Below the pieces are notes generated by a model. The model was not told the DNA's origin and made no database searches. It was given only the letters and a program-made list of their open reading frames with translations. Source: Haloferax sp. Atlit-12N (lineage in GTDB: Archaea > Halobacteriota > Halobacteria > Halobacteriales > Haloferacaceae). From it: DNA of 64,000 nt. The translations under genes were made by a program, and so were the position numbers. The stretch lies in assembly GCF_003383095.1 (NCBI RefSeq), contig NZ_PSYW01000005.1, positions 183,526 through 247,525 of the forward strand. Reading direction: 5' to 3'. The first letter of the stretch is position 1. Each line of letters begins with the position of its first letter. Positions 42,385-51,698 of this stretch are shown piece by piece.

Positions 42385-42900
42385 TCAGTCGAGTTCTTCT
42401 TGCGGCGGTTCGGCGTCGAGCACGACGAGTTTCAACTTCCGCCCGGCGCGGTCGAAGGCGCCCAGCGTCCGCCGCTCCCACGGGGGAACGGCGAGGAGCA
42501 CCACGGCCGCGAGGTCGTCGCGCTCCGTGAGTTCGAACGGTCCCTGCGGGTGGGTGAGAAAGCGGGCGCGGCCGCGTCCGGCGGGCGTCCCGAGGTCCAT
42601 CCCGAAGACGGCACTCACGGACTGGCCGGCCTCGGCCATGTAGAAGTGGGTAAGCACCGGCGTCTCCGGGTCGAGGCCGAGATCCTCGTCGAACTCGCCC
42701 GCGGGCGTCGGCGCGAGGACGAGGTTCATCGACGTCGGCTCGGCCTCCTCGGCCATATCGAGCAGCACGTCGACGAGCCCTCGCGTGACGTGGACTCGCT
42801 GTCGCTCCGACTCGTCGGCCGCCCCGTCGGTCGCGCGGTCAGACTCAGCTTCGGTGCCGGGCGTGGTCTCGTCGCCCACGGCCGTCGTGTCGTCGGACAT
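42385..42900 (-). CDS. conserved haloarchaeal protein (possible degenerate JAB/MPN fold)
   Basis: A 171-residue protein starting MSDDTTAVGDE with an acidic N-terminal tail of about 35 residues. The core has VTRGLVDVLLDMAEEAEPTS and RFLTHPQGPFELTERDDLAA. The latter faintly resembles the HxHP-x-G...S-x-x-D metal motif of JAB/MPN proteases, but one His and the Ser are missing, so activity is doubtful. It overlaps the stop of the upstream gene by one base (TGATG), so the two are coupled. Confidence 0.65.
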   Translation of the reverse strand: MSDDTTAVGDETTPGTEAESDRATDGAADESERQRVHVTRGLVDVLLDMAEEAEPTSMNLVLAPTPAGEFDEDLGLDPETPVLTHFYMAEAGQSVSAVFGMDLGTPAGRGRARFLTHPQGPFELTERDDLAAVVLLAVPPWERRTLGAFDRAGRKLKLVVLDAEPPQEELD

Positions 42901-43586
42901 CAGTTCGAGAGCATCGAGGTGAACGCCTGGAAGTAGGCGCTCGGGAGGTTTCGTCGGGCGTTGCCGAGTGCGGTCCGGAGTTTGTCGCCCGCGTTCACGG
43001 GTACGCCCGCGCCGTGGCCGACGAGCAGCCGCTCGGGGTCGTACCGGGAGAGCACGCGCCGCGGCGGGAACGGCCGGAGCATCGGATGGACGCCGAGGTG
43101 CTCGCCGCGGGCGCAGAAGTAGCCGACCGTGCCGACCGTCTCGGGGACGACGAGCAGGTCGTACCCGTCGTGATAGAAGCCGACCTCCTGCCACGGCGGG
43201 ACGGAGCGGTCGACGAGACGGAACGCTTCGAAGCCGGAGTCGGCGAGGTCGGCCCCGAAGCGCTCGACGGGCGCGTCGAGTTCGTCGGCGACGCCGGTCA
43301 TCCACGAGGCGACGTAAACGGGGGCTTCGTGGCGGTTCGCGATGGCGGCCGAGTCGCGCTTGTGTCGGTCGAGTCCGACCACGACGCCGGCCACGTCGCC
43401 GAACTCGGCGAACAGGTCGTCGACGCCGGGGGCATCGACTGGGTCGAACAGCCACACGTCGCCGTCGACTTCGACGGCGTGACTGGCCCGCTGCATGGTC
43501 TCGTCGGGGTATGCGAGCCATCCGACGCCGTGGTCCCATCGGTCGATTTCGCGGAGGTCGGACGTGCCGCGACCTTTCATCGGCAT
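42900..43586 (-). CDS. metallo-beta-lactamase-like fold protein
   Basis: A 228-residue protein from the ATG at 43586. ASHAVEVDGDVWLFDPVDAPGVDDL, VVVGLDRHKRDSAAIANRHE and DGYDLLVVPETVGTVGYFC match the strand and loop order of MBL-fold proteins. The HxHxDH motif is altered to DRHKRD, so metal binding is likely changed. Similar proteins are common in haloarchaea without a known role. CTTATGCGCC just upstream is a promoter candidate. Coupled to the next gene. Confidence 0.7.
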   Translation of the reverse strand: MPMKGRGTSDLREIDRWDHGVGWLAYPDETMQRASHAVEVDGDVWLFDPVDAPGVDDLFAEFGDVAGVVVGLDRHKRDSAAIANRHEAPVYVASWMTGVADELDAPVERFGADLADSGFEAFRLVDRSVPPWQEVGFYHDGYDLLVVPETVGTVGYFCARGEHLGVHPMLRPFPPRRVLSRYDPERLLVGHGAGVPVNAGDKLRTALGNARRNLPSAYFQAFTSMLSN

Positions 43587-43693
43587 GCCAGTATCGTGGG
43601 ACGCGCGGCGCATAAGGACTCTCCCCGCGGCCGATGCGCCCGGTTCTCGCCTCCCGCGTCGGCGCTCGCCGGAGCGACAGACGAGCCGCCCGG

Positions 43694-43981
43694 TCAGAGG
43701 TCGTCCGTGTTGATGTCCACGCCCGGCGGGGAGACGACGAGGAACTTCCGGAAGTGCATCAGCTGGCCGCCCATGTCCTTGACGTCGCGTGCGAAGCCCG
43801 ACGCGAGTTTGTTGAGGTCACCCTCGATGGCGAGAAAGAGGACGTTTCCGCGGGCGACGGACTGGACCCACTTCTCCGGCGGGGTCGAGCCGTCGAGGAC
43901 GCCGAGGACCACGTCACCCTCGGCGTCGTCCTCGTCGAGATGTTCTTCGGCCGTCTGCAAGTTGAGATTGAAATCGCCCAT
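43694..43981 (-). CDS. DUF5779-like haloarchaeal protein
   Basis: A 95-residue acidic protein containing VVLGVLDGSTPPEKWV, NVLFLAIEGDLNKLASGFAR and LMHFRKFLVVSPPGVDI. This matches my memory of the DUF5779 family, small soluble proteins found in most haloarchaea without known function. No motif suggests catalysis. Start ATG at 43981. Confidence 0.72.
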   Translation of the reverse strand: MGDFNLNLQTAEEHLDEDDAEGDVVLGVLDGSTPPEKWVQSVARGNVLFLAIEGDLNKLASGFARDVKDMGGQLMHFRKFLVVSPPGVDINTDDL

Positions 43982-44346
43982 ACCCGCTCGGTTGTCGAGC
44001 GACGAGAAAAGGGTTCGGTCGAGCAGTGAGCGGCTTCGACGGTAAAAACACGCCCATTGGTATCATGTTCCACACGACAGTCGCAGTTTGCTCCACGTTT
44101 GTCCAGTCGCGAGTGCGCGCACCGGGTGCTAAATTTTGTTTCTAAATTCTATTTAGTTGTATTATCGTTCCGGAGCCATCGAACGCCGAGCGAACATATC
44201 AAGTCAACATATGTCATGATATCGTATAAGGACGTTTAGGTACAGCGATTAGCCTCGAGAGTGGTTGTCACGCAACACCCGCTGAACGTTCGTGATACTG
44301 TCGGGGAGAAACGTTTAAATAGGAGTTCGGGCACGTGACTGACACG
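43982..44346. promoter_or_regulatory. leuA promoter region
   Basis: A 365-bp non-coding gap. GTTTAAATAGG (TTTAAAT at 44314-44320) lies about 30 bp before the ATG at 44347, so the mRNA is probably leaderless. Further upstream is an AT-rich patch with two copies of CTAAATT (44129-44135 and 44142-44148) and TATTTAG. These may be regulator sites. No tRNA or ORF with haloarchaeal codon use was seen. Confidence 0.5.
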
Positions 44347-45580
44347 ATGTCTCACAACGACACGGAGGATTCGTCGGGTTCCCCGGCGGGTCGAGTTCTT
44401 CCAGGGCACATTAGCCCAACAATCTGAAATCGAAGACGTACGAATCTTCGACACGACACTCCGCGACGGCGAACAGTCACCGCGAACCTCGTTCAGTTAC
44501 GAGGAGAAGCGCGACATCGCCGAGACTCTCGACGACATGGGTACCCACGTCATCGAGGCCGGGTTCCCGGTGAACTCGGAAGCGGAGTTCGAAGCAGTCG
44601 CAGATATCGCTGCTTCGACGGACGCGACGACGTGCGGGTTGGCCCGCGTCGTCGACAAGGATATCGAAGCCGCGCTGGATTCCGGCGTGGACATGGTGCA
44701 CACGTTCGTGAGCACCAGCGACGTCCAGTTGGCCGACTCGATGCACGCTTCCCGCGAGGAAGCCGTCGAGCGGGCCGTCCGCAGTGTCGAACACGTCCGC
44801 GACGCGGGCGTTGAAGTAATGTTCTCACCGATGGACGCCACCCGGACGGACGAGGACTTCCTCATCGAAGTCGTCGAGGCCGTCTCCGAGGCGGGCGTCG
44901 ATTGGATCAACCTGCCGGACACCTGCGGCGTGGCGACGCCGACTCGCTTCGCCCGCATGGTGGCGACGGTCAGAGAGCACACCGACGCGAGAATCGACGT
45001 GCACGCGCACGACGACTTCGGACTGGCGTCGGCGAACGCGATGGCCGGCTTCGAGGCCGGCGCCGCACAGGCGCAGGTGTCGGTCAACGGCATCGGCGAA
45101 CGCGCCGGCAACGCCGCCTACGAGGAGGTCGTCATGGCCGCCGAATCCCTCTACGGCGTCGACACCGGCATCGACACGACGAAGATAACCGAGCTGGCTC
45201 GCGTCGTCGAGGCGGCGTCCGACATCCCGGTTCCGGCGAACAAGCCGGTCGTCGGCCGCAACGCCTTCTCTCACGAGAGCGGCATCCACGCCGCCGGCGT
45301 CATCGAGAACGCCGACACCTTCGAACCGGGCGTCATGACCCCGGAGATGGTCGGCGCGACCCGCGAGTTCGTACTCGGCAAACACACGGGGACGCACTCG
45401 GTACGCAAGCGCCTCGCAGATATCGGGTTCGAACCCTCGGACGCCGAGGTCCGGGAGGTAACCCGCCGCGTCAAAGACCACGGCGCGGAGAAGGAACGCG
45501 TCGACGACTCGACGCTCGAGGTGTTCGCCCGCGACGTGGGTATCACCCACGAGGACGACACGGAGGAGGTCCGCGCCTGA
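44347..45580 (+). CDS. leuA: 2-isopropylmalate/citramalate synthase family protein with an apparent +1 frameshift near its start
   Basis: The enzyme condenses acetyl-CoA with a 2-oxoacid, opening leucine (or isoleucine) synthesis. The catalytic core is clear: VRIFDTTLRDGEQSPRTSFS (metal Asp and Arg), HVIEAGFPVNSEAEFEA, DVHAHDDFGLASANAMAG and VNGIGERAGNAAYEE. The DTTLRDGEQ block lies upstream of the first in-frame ATG (44537), so that ATG is internal. The core frame stays open back to about 44339 but offers no ATG, GTG or TTG. A leaderless ATG at 44347 opens a haloarchaeal-looking MSHNDTEDSSGSPAG in the preceding frame. Joining it to RVEFFQGTLAQQ needs a +1 shift near 44380-44392 (CCCCGGCGGG). 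This is a sequencing error, a mutation or programmed shifting. Confidence 0.8.
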
Positions 45581-45663
45581 TGGCGCCGGGCTGTGGCCCT
45601 ACGGGGCGACCGCCCTGCATGCGTCCGACCTCCCGAGTGGCGTGCAATCGTTGCCCGCCGCGA

Positions 45664-45674
45664 AAGCATTATTA
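45664..45674 (+). promoter_or_regulatory. promoter of the ilvB leader transcript
   Basis: AAGCATTATTA is placed so that its first base lies exactly 37 nt before the leader ATG at 45701, as before ileS. Transcription should start within a few bases of the ATG. The stretch 45581-45663 between leuA and this box shows nothing recognisable. Confidence 0.55.
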
Positions 45675-45700
45675 CGGCCGGGACGGACGTGTGGCATACG

Positions 45701-45802
45701 ATGACCTCGCACGACGAACACGCGGTTCGCGCGACCCCGGAAGCCGGGACCAGCGCCGCCGCCGTCGGTGCGATTCGGTCGCTCATTATTGTAGGGGCAT
45801 AG
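45701..45802 (+). CDS. putative leader peptide 1 of the ilvB operon (33 aa, ends Leu-Ile-Ile-Val)
   Basis: A 33-codon leaderless ORF starting MTSHDEHAVRATPEAG and ending IRSLIIVGA-stop. The last codons are CTC ATT ATT GTA GGG GCA TAG: Leu, two Ile in the rare ATT form, Val in the rare GTA form. These are the three amino acids made by the pathway downstream. The final codons form the 5' arm of a hairpin. This is the hallmark of a leader peptide sensing charged tRNA. It is not a known protein family. Confidence 0.6.
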   Translation: MTSHDEHAVRATPEAGTSAAAVGAIRSLIIVGA

Positions 45803-45810
45803 CCCCCTAC
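45791..45810 (+). promoter_or_regulatory. leader hairpin overlapping the stop codon of leader peptide 1 (ilvB)
   Basis: GTAGGGG (45791-45797) pairs perfectly with CCCCTAC (45804-45810) over a CATAGC loop holding the TAG stop. It starts directly after the ATT ATT codons. It matches the ileS leader hairpin at 4630-4647 in position and sequence (ATTATTG then GGGGCA). Confidence 0.55.
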
Positions 45811-45870
45811 CACACCATCTCTCCGTCCCGCGTATTCGCACCGTTTTCAGACACGTCCGCAGTCCCCACA

Positions 45871-45948
45871 ATGGCGAACCAGCACCACACGCAGTCACCA
45901 GACAGTCCGTATCGACGACCGACCACACACCACGGAGCCCACACATGA
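45871..45948 (+). CDS. putative leader ORF 2 of the ilvB operon (25 aa), overlapping ilvB by ATGA
   Basis: A 25-codon ORF starting MANQHHTQSPDSPYRRP whose TGA overlaps the ilvB ATG (ATGA at 45945-45948). It is His/Thr/Arg rich, and similar in DNA and peptide to the ORF at 4736-4819 before ileS (shared T...YR-x-RP pattern). GGAG at 45934-45937 near its end is the likely ilvB ribosome-binding site. Confidence 0.42.
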   Translation: MANQHHTQSPDSPYRRPTTHHGAHT

Positions 45949-47708
45949 GCGAACGAACCGCAGCCACGACCGACCCCGACGCGACCGACGGGGCAGACGA
46001 TTCGACCGAGACACCGACCGAGATCACCTCGGGTTCGACGTCAGTCGTCCGCGCCCTCGAAAACGCCGGCGTCGAGACCGCGTTCGGCGTGCAGGGCGGG
46101 GCGATAATGCCCATCTACGACGCGCTGTACCACTCTGACATCCGTCACGTGACGATGGCCCACGAGCAGGGCGCGGCGCACGCGGCCGACGCGTACGGCG
46201 TCGTTCGCGGCGACCCCGGCGTCTGTCTCGCCACGTCCGGTCCGGGCGCGACCAACCTCGTGACCGGCATCGCCGACGCGAACATGGACTCCGACGCGGT
46301 GCTCGCGCTCACGGGGCAGGTCCCGTCCGACATGGTCGGGTCCGACGCGTTCCAGGAGACCGACACCACGGGCGTCACCGCGCCTATCACGAAGCACAAC
46401 TACTTCGCCTCGTCGCCCGACACCGTCGGCGACACCGTCGGCGAAGCGTTCGCGCTCGCCGCGGAGGGCCGACCGGGCCCGACGCTCGTCGACCTCCCGA
46501 AGGACGTCTCGCTCAACGAGACCGACAGCGAACCGGGGCCGGCGCAGCCGCCCGAGACGTGCCGCGCCCGTACTGACCCGGCCGACTCGCAGGTCGAGGC
46601 CGCCGCGCGCGCAATCGAGCGCGCGGAGAAACCTCTTCTCTTGTTCGGCGGCGGTGTCGTCAAGGCCGACGCGACCGAGGTCGCCCGGCAGTTCGCGACC
46701 GAGCACCAGATTCCGGTCGTCACCACGATGCCCGGAATCGGCGCGATGCCGGAGGACCACGAACTCTGCCTCTCGTGGGCGGGGATGCACGGCACCGGCT
46801 ACGCCAACATGGCCATCACGCACACCGACTGCCTCATCGCGGTCGGCACGCGGTTCGACGACCGCCTGACCGGCGGTATCGACACGTTCGCGCCCGAGGC
46901 CGAGGTCGTCCACATCGACATCGACCCGGCGGAAATATCGAAGAACGTCCACGCGGACTACCCGGTCGTCGGCGACGCCGGCCGCGCCATCGAGCGCGTC
47001 GACGCCGAACTCGACGAGGGCCCCGACGCGCCCGAGTGGGTCGACCAGTGTCTCGCGTGGAAAGACGACTACCCGATGGACTACGCGGCCCCGGACAACG
47101 AGCCGCTGAAGCCGCAGTTCGTCGTCGAGGCGCTCGACGAGGCCACGCCCGACGAGACCATCGTCACGAGCGGCGTCGGCCAGCACCAGATGTGGGCCGC
47201 CCAGTACTGGACGTTCACCGAGCCGCGGCGGTGGGTTTCGTCCCACGGCCTCGGCACGATGGGCTACGGCCTGCCCGCCGCAATCGGTGCGCGGGTCGCG
47301 GCCGACGACGACGAGACGGTCGTCTGCGTCGACGGCGACGCTTCGTTCCTGATGACGATTCAGGAGCTGTCGGTCGCCGTCCGCGAGAACCTCGACATCA
47401 CGGTCGCCATCCTGAACAACGAGTACATCGGGATGGTCCGCCAGTGGCAGGACGCCTTCTTCGAGGGCCGACGCATGGCCGCCGGCTACGACTGGTGTCC
47501 CCAGTTCGACAAACTCGCCGAAGCGTTCGGCGCGCGCGGCTGGACCGTCGACTCCTACGAGGAGGTTCCCGACGCCATCGAGGAAGCGCTCGCGTACGAC
47601 GGCCCCTCGGTCATCGACTTCCACGTCGACCCGGCGGAGAACGTCTACCCGATGGTCTCCTCGGGCGGCGCGAACGGTAAATTCGCACTCTCGGAGGACC
47701 AGTTATGA
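45945..47708 (+). CDS. ilvB: acetolactate synthase, large catalytic subunit
   Basis: A 587-residue thiamine-diphosphate enzyme making 2-acetolactate or 2-aceto-2-hydroxybutyrate, the shared first step of Val/Leu and Ile synthesis. It has GVQGGAIMPIYDALYHSDIR, the activating Glu in MAHEQGAAHAADAYG (near residue 73), the FAD/linker domain GVVKADATEVARQFA, and the ThDP motif VCVDGDASFLMTIQELSV ending in ILNNEYIGMVRQWQ. About 30 acidic residues precede the fold. It starts the ilvB-ilvN-ilvC-leuC-leuD-leuB run (overlaps or gaps of at most 11 bp) and overlaps ilvN by four bases. Controlled by the leader at 45664-45948 (inference). Confidence 0.95.
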   Translation: MSERTAATTDPDATDGADDSTETPTEITSGSTSVVRALENAGVETAFGVQGGAIMPIYDALYHSDIRHVTMAHEQGAAHAADAYGVVRGDPGVCLATSGPGATNLVTGIADANMDSDAVLALTGQVPSDMVGSDAFQETDTTGVTAPITKHNYFASSPDTVGDTVGEAFALAAEGRPGPTLVDLPKDVSLNETDSEPGPAQPPETCRARTDPADSQVEAAARAIERAEKPLLLFGGGVVKADATEVARQFATEHQIPVVTTMPGIGAMPEDHELCLSWAGMHGTGYANMAITHTDCLIAVGTRFDDRLTGGIDTFAPEAEVVHIDIDPAEISKNVHADYPVVGDAGRAIERVDAELDEGPDAPEWVDQCLAWKDDYPMDYAAPDNEPLKPQFVVEALDEATPDETIVTSGVGQHQMWAAQYWTFTEPRRWVSSHGLGTMGYGLPAAIGARVAADDDETVVCVDGDASFLMTIQELSVAVRENLDITVAILNNEYIGMVRQWQDAFFEGRRMAAGYDWCPQFDKLAEAFGARGWTVDSYEEVPDAIEEALAYDGPSVIDFHVDPAENVYPMVSSGGANGKFALSEDQL

Positions 47709-48361
47709 GCGACAATCGAAAGGGACTGCAAGGCCCCGCGCCCGACGAGCGGCCACACCCCGACGGCCGACGCAACGCGCAGGGCATCCGCATCGACCCC
47801 GAAGCGGAATCGGAACACGAACCGCGGCGAACGGTCTTTTCGGCCATCGTCGAGGACGAACCCGGCGTGCTCTCGCGCGTCGCCGGCCTCGCCGCCCGCC
47901 GCCAGTTCAACATCGAGAGCCTCACCGTGGGCCCCACGACCGTCGAGGGTCACTCCCGCATCACGATGGTCGTCGAGGAGCCCGAACCGGGCATCGACCA
48001 GATAGAAAAACAGCTCGCGAAGCTCAAGCCCGTCATCTCCGTCGGCGAGTTGGACGACGACGCCGTTCGCGCGGAACTCGTCCTCCTGAAGGTCCGCGGC
48101 GAGGACCCCGACAAGGTCCACGCCATCACGGAGATGTACGACGGCCGCACCCTCGACGCCGGTCCCGAGACCATCACGGTCCAACTCACCGGTGACGAGC
48201 GCAAGATAGACGACGCCGTGGACGCGTTCCGGCGGTTCGGTATCATCGAAATCGCCCGGACCGGTCAGACCGCGCTCGCCCACGGCTCGAAGAAGACCGT
48301 TCCCGGAGAGGAACCCGGAACCTCCGGCGAACCCACCAAACCCAACACAAACACGCAATGA
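47705..48361 (+). CDS. ilvN: acetolactate synthase, regulatory small subunit
   Basis: A 218-residue ACT-domain subunit that activates IlvB and confers feedback inhibition by valine. After an acidic 40-residue extension come [40 protein letters not shown] (ACT domain) and a second domain [20 protein letters not shown] to [18 protein letters not shown]. It overlaps ilvB upstream and ilvC downstream by four bases each (ATGA), so subunits should be made in balance. Confidence 0.94.
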   Translation: MSDNRKGLQGPAPDERPHPDGRRNAQGIRIDPEAESEHEPRRTVFSAIVEDEPGVLSRVAGLAARRQFNIESLTVGPTTVEGHSRITMVVEEPEPGIDQIEKQLAKLKPVISVGELDDDAVRAELVLLKVRGEDPDKVHAITEMYDGRTLDAGPETITVQLTGDERKIDDAVDAFRRFGIIEIARTGQTALAHGSKKTVPGEEPGTSGEPTKPNTNTQ

Positions 48362-49404
48362 CAGAACTCACCACGGAAGTTTACTACGACGACGACGCCG
48401 ACCGCTCCCAGATCGACGACAAGACCGTAGCCGTCATCGGCTACGGCAGTCAGGGCCACGCCCACGCGCAGAACCTCGCCGACAGCGGGGTCGACGTGGT
48501 CGTCGGCCTCCGAGCCAGCTCCTCGTCTCGCGCCGCCGCGGAAGCCGACGGCCTCCGCGTCAAAGAGCCCGCCGAGGCGGCCGCCGAGGGCGACATCGTC
48601 TCGATTCTCGTCCCCGACACCGTCCAGCCGGCGGTGTTCGAGGAGATTCGAGACTCCCTCGACGCCGGCGACACGCTCCAGTTCGCCCACGGCTTCAACA
48701 TCCACTACAACCAGATTCGGCCCCCGGAAGACGTCGACGTGACGATGGTCGCGCCGAAGTCGCCGGGCCACCTCGTCCGCCGCAACTACGAGGCGAACGA
48801 GGGGACGCCGGGTCTCATCGCCGTCTACCAGGACGTGACGGGCGACGCCAAGGAAGAAGCGCTGGCCTACGCCCACGGCCTCGGCTGTACCCGCGCGGGC
48901 GTCATCGAGACGACGTTCCAAGAGGAGACCGAGACCGACCTGTTCGGCGAGCAGGCCGTCCTCTGCGGCGGCGTCACCTCGCTGGTCAAGCAGGGCTACG
49001 AGACGCTCGTCGACGCGGGTTACTCCCCCGAGATGGCGTACTTCGAGTGCCTGAACGAACTGAAGCTCATCGTCGACCTGATGTACGAAGGCGGGCTCGG
49101 CGAGATGTGGGACTCGGTCTCCGACACCGCCGAGTTCGGCGGGCTGACCCGCGGCGACCGCGTCGTCGACGAGCACGCCCGCGAGAACATGGAGGAGATT
49201 CTGGAGGAGGTCCAAGACGGCACCTTCGCACGCGAGTGGATTCTGGAGAACCAGGCGGGCCGCCCGTCGTACTCCCAGCTCAAGGACGCAGAAGAGAACC
49301 ACCACATCGAACAGGTCGGCGCGCCGCTGCGCGACCTGTTCGCGTGGGCCGACGACGAAGAAGAAGCGGACGCGGAGAAAGCCGAAGCACCGGCGGACGA
49401 CTGA
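48358..49404 (+). CDS. ilvC: ketol-acid reductoisomerase
   Basis: A 348-residue class I (short) enzyme turning acetohydroxy acids into dihydroxy acids with NAD(P)H and Mg. The Rossmann motif is [19 protein letters not shown]. The loop [16 protein letters not shown] carries Arg and Ser residues of the kind that hold the NADPH phosphate. The knotted domain has [14 protein letters not shown] (Mg-binding Asp and Glu) and [19 protein letters not shown]. An acidic tail of about 15 residues follows the usual end. Tightly coupled with ilvN. Confidence 0.96.
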   Translation: MTELTTEVYYDDDADRSQIDDKTVAVIGYGSQGHAHAQNLADSGVDVVVGLRASSSSRAAAEADGLRVKEPAEAAAEGDIVSILVPDTVQPAVFEEIRDSLDAGDTLQFAHGFNIHYNQIRPPEDVDVTMVAPKSPGHLVRRNYEANEGTPGLIAVYQDVTGDAKEEALAYAHGLGCTRAGVIETTFQEETETDLFGEQAVLCGGVTSLVKQGYETLVDAGYSPEMAYFECLNELKLIVDLMYEGGLGEMWDSVSDTAEFGGLTRGDRVVDEHARENMEEILEEVQDGTFAREWILENQAGRPSYSQLKDAEENHHIEQVGAPLRDLFAWADDEEEADAEKAEAPADD

Positions 49405-49415
49405 ACACGACACCA

Positions 49416-49679
49416 ATGACACGCGACGACACGACCGACCGAATGCGAGATATCAGCCACACAAATCCCTATACGGGCGAGACGTTCACCACGGTCTACG
49501 AGCGCGGCCCGGCCGTCACCGACGGCGGTCGGAGCGACGCGACGGCCGCGGCGACGGACTCGACCGAGACGGAGACGATGGGCGACGTGGACCACACGCC
49601 CCGCAACGGCGAGGGCGCGAACCAAGTCTGGGAACGCGGCCACGACGACAGCGTCGTACCGGGTGACGGACATGAGTGA
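49416..49679 (+). CDS. small hypothetical protein with two internal repeats, between ilvC and leuC
   Basis: An 87-residue acidic protein in the ilv-leu operon, 11 bp after ilvC and overlapping leuC by 8 bp. It contains two related blocks: residues 10-31 ([19 protein letters not shown]) and residues 55-75 ([18 protein letters not shown]), sharing HT...GE....V-aromatic-ERG. An Asp/Ala/Thr-rich linker separates them. There are no Cys residues, membrane segments or known catalytic motifs. Its tight packing argues for a role linked to the pathway, but none can be named. Confidence 0.75.
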   Translation: MTRDDTTDRMRDISHTNPYTGETFTTVYERGPAVTDGGRSDATAAATDSTETETMGDVDHTPRNGEGANQVWERGHDDSVVPGDGHE

Positions 49680-51093
49680 GGGAACGCTGTACGACAAGGT
49701 CTGGGAGGAACACACGGTTTCGGAGCTTCCGACCGGCCAGACCCAGCTGTTCTGCGGCCTGCACCTCATCCACGAGGTGACGAGCCCGCAGGCGTTCGGC
49801 ATGCTGCAGGAGCGCGACCTCGAAGTCGCCTACCCGAACCGGACGCACGCGACGGTCGACCACATCGTCCCCACGTCGGACCAGTCGCGGCCGTTCCGCG
49901 ACGACGCCGCAGAGGAGATGATGGCCGAACTCGAACAGAACGTCCGCGACGCCGGTATCAACTTCTCAGACCCGACCTCGGGCGAGCAGGGAATCGTCCA
50001 CGTCATCGGGCCCGAGAAGGGACTCACCCAGCCCGGCATGACTATCGTCTGCGGCGACAGCCACACCTCGACCCACGGCGCGTTCGGCGCGCTCGCGTTC
50101 GGTATCGGGACGAGCCAGATTCGCGACGTGCTGGCGACTCAGACGGTCGCGATGGAGAAAAAGAAGGTCCGAAAAATCGAGGTCACGGGCGAACTCGGCC
50201 CCGGCGTCGAGGCCAAGGACGTCATCCTCGAAATCATCCGTCGCCTCGGGACCGAAGGCGGCGTCGGCTACGTCTACGAGTACGCCGGCGAGGCCATCGA
50301 GAACCTCGATATGGAAGGCCGGATGAGCATCTGTAACATGTCCATCGAAGGCGGCGCTCGCGCGGGCTACGTCAACCCCGACGAGACCACCTACGACTGG
50401 CTGGAAGACACCGAGTACTTCCAGGAGAACCCCGAGCGGTTCGACGAACTCAAGCCGTACTGGGAGTCCATCCGCTCCGACGAGGACGCCGAGTACGACG
50501 ACGTAGTCACCATCGACGGCTCCGAACTCGAACCCGTCGTCACCTGGGGGACTACGCCCGGACAGGGCGTCGGCATCACCCAGCCCATTCCGGCCCCCGA
50601 AGACCTGCCCGAAGAGAAGCAGGACACCGCCCGGATGGCGCAGGAACACATGGGCGTCACGCCCGGCGAGACGATGGAGGGCTACGAAATCGACGTGGCG
50701 TTCCTCGGCTCCTGTACCAACGCCCGGATGCCCGACCTCCGCCGCGCGGCGGGAGTCGTCGAGGGACGGCAGGTCGCGGACGATGTCCGCGCGATGGTCG
50801 TCCCCGGCAGTCAGCGCGTCAAGGCCGCCGCGGAGGCGGAGGGTCTCGACGAGATATTCAAGGAAGCCGGCTTCGAGTGGCGTGAGGCGGGCTGTTCGAT
50901 GTGTCTCGGCATGAACGAGGACCAACTGGAGGGCGACGAGGCCTCCGCGTCCTCGTCGAACCGCAACTTCATCGGTCGGCAGGGGTCGAAAGACGGCCGC
51001 ACCGTCCTGATGAACCCGCGCATGGTCGCCGCCGCGGCCATCACCGGGCACGTGACTGACGTGCGCGAACTGAAGGAGGTGACCACGGCATGA
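49672..51093 (+). CDS. leuC: 3-isopropylmalate dehydratase, large subunit
   Basis: A 473-residue aconitase-family subunit isomerising 2- to 3-isopropylmalate. It has [19 protein letters not shown], the first [4Fe-4S] Cys in [16 protein letters not shown] and the Cys pair in [31 protein letters not shown] near the start carries the conserved His. I chose the ATG at 49672 ([10 protein letters not shown]); a GTG three codons earlier is possible. It overlaps leuD by four bases, matching the need for equal subunits. Confidence 0.95.
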   Translation: MSEGTLYDKVWEEHTVSELPTGQTQLFCGLHLIHEVTSPQAFGMLQERDLEVAYPNRTHATVDHIVPTSDQSRPFRDDAAEEMMAELEQNVRDAGINFSDPTSGEQGIVHVIGPEKGLTQPGMTIVCGDSHTSTHGAFGALAFGIGTSQIRDVLATQTVAMEKKKVRKIEVTGELGPGVEAKDVILEIIRRLGTEGGVGYVYEYAGEAIENLDMEGRMSICNMSIEGGARAGYVNPDETTYDWLEDTEYFQENPERFDELKPYWESIRSDEDAEYDDVVTIDGSELEPVVTWGTTPGQGVGITQPIPAPEDLPEEKQDTARMAQEHMGVTPGETMEGYEIDVAFLGSCTNARMPDLRRAAGVVEGRQVADDVRAMVVPGSQRVKAAAEAEGLDEIFKEAGFEWREAGCSMCLGMNEDQLEGDEASASSSNRNFIGRQGSKDGRTVLMNPRMVAAAAITGHVTDVRELKEVTTA

Positions 51094-51698
51094 CCGACGA
51101 AATCCCCGAAATCGACTCCGCGTCCGGCTCCGGCGTTCCCATCCGCGGCAACGACATCGACACGGACCAGATCATCCCGGCGCGGTTCATGAAGGTCGTC
51201 ACGTTCGACGGCCTCGGCGAGTTCGCGTTCTTCGACCAGCGCTACGACGAGAACGACGAACCCAAAGACCACCCGATGAACGAGCCGCAGTTCCAGGACG
51301 CCTCCATCATGGTCGTCAACGCCAACTTCGGCTGTGGCTCCTCTCGGGAGCACGCCCCGCAGGCGCTCATGCGCTGGGGCATCGACGCCATCATCGGCGA
51401 GTCGTTCGCCGAGATTTTCGCGGGCAACTGCCTCGCGCTCGGCATCCCGACGGTCACCGCCGACCACGACACCATCACCGAACTGCAGGACTGGGTCGAC
51501 GAGCACCCGGACGCAGACATCGACGTGGACGTGGAAAACGAGACGGTCACCTACGGCGAGAAGACCGTGGACGTGACCGTCGACGACGCACAGCGGAAGG
51601 CGCTCACCGAGGGCGTCTGGGACACGACGGCGCTCATGAAGTCGAACGCCGACGCGGTCGCCGAGAAAGCCGCCGCCCTGCCCTACGTCGATGACTGA
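51090..51698 (+). CDS. leuD: 3-isopropylmalate dehydratase, small subunit
   Basis: A 202-residue swivelling-domain partner of LeuC. It carries [19 protein letters not shown] and the substrate-binding [19 protein letters not shown]. The C-terminal part (about residues 120-202) has [19 protein letters not shown]. Length matches bacterial-type LeuD. Overlaps leuC by four and leuB by eight bases. Confidence 0.95.
   Translation: MTDEIPEIDSASGSGVPIRGNDIDTDQIIPARFMKVVTFDGLGEFAFFDQRYDENDEPKDHPMNEPQFQDASIMVVNANFGCGSSREHAPQALMRWGIDAIIGESFAEIFAGNCLALGIPTVTADHDTITELQDWVDEHPDADIDVDVENETVTYGEKTVDVTVDDAQRKALTEGVWDTTALMKSNADAVAEKAAALPYVDD

Noticed and set aside
43982..44346. A tRNA or small stable RNA gene in the leuA upstream gap
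   Set aside because: No cloverleaf or TTCGA-type T-arm could be folded from the sequence; the region is AT-rich promoter DNA.
44537..45580. leuA starting at its first in-frame ATG (347 residues)
   Set aside because: This would remove the DTTLRDGEQ active-site block, which is readable upstream in the same frame; the ATG is internal.
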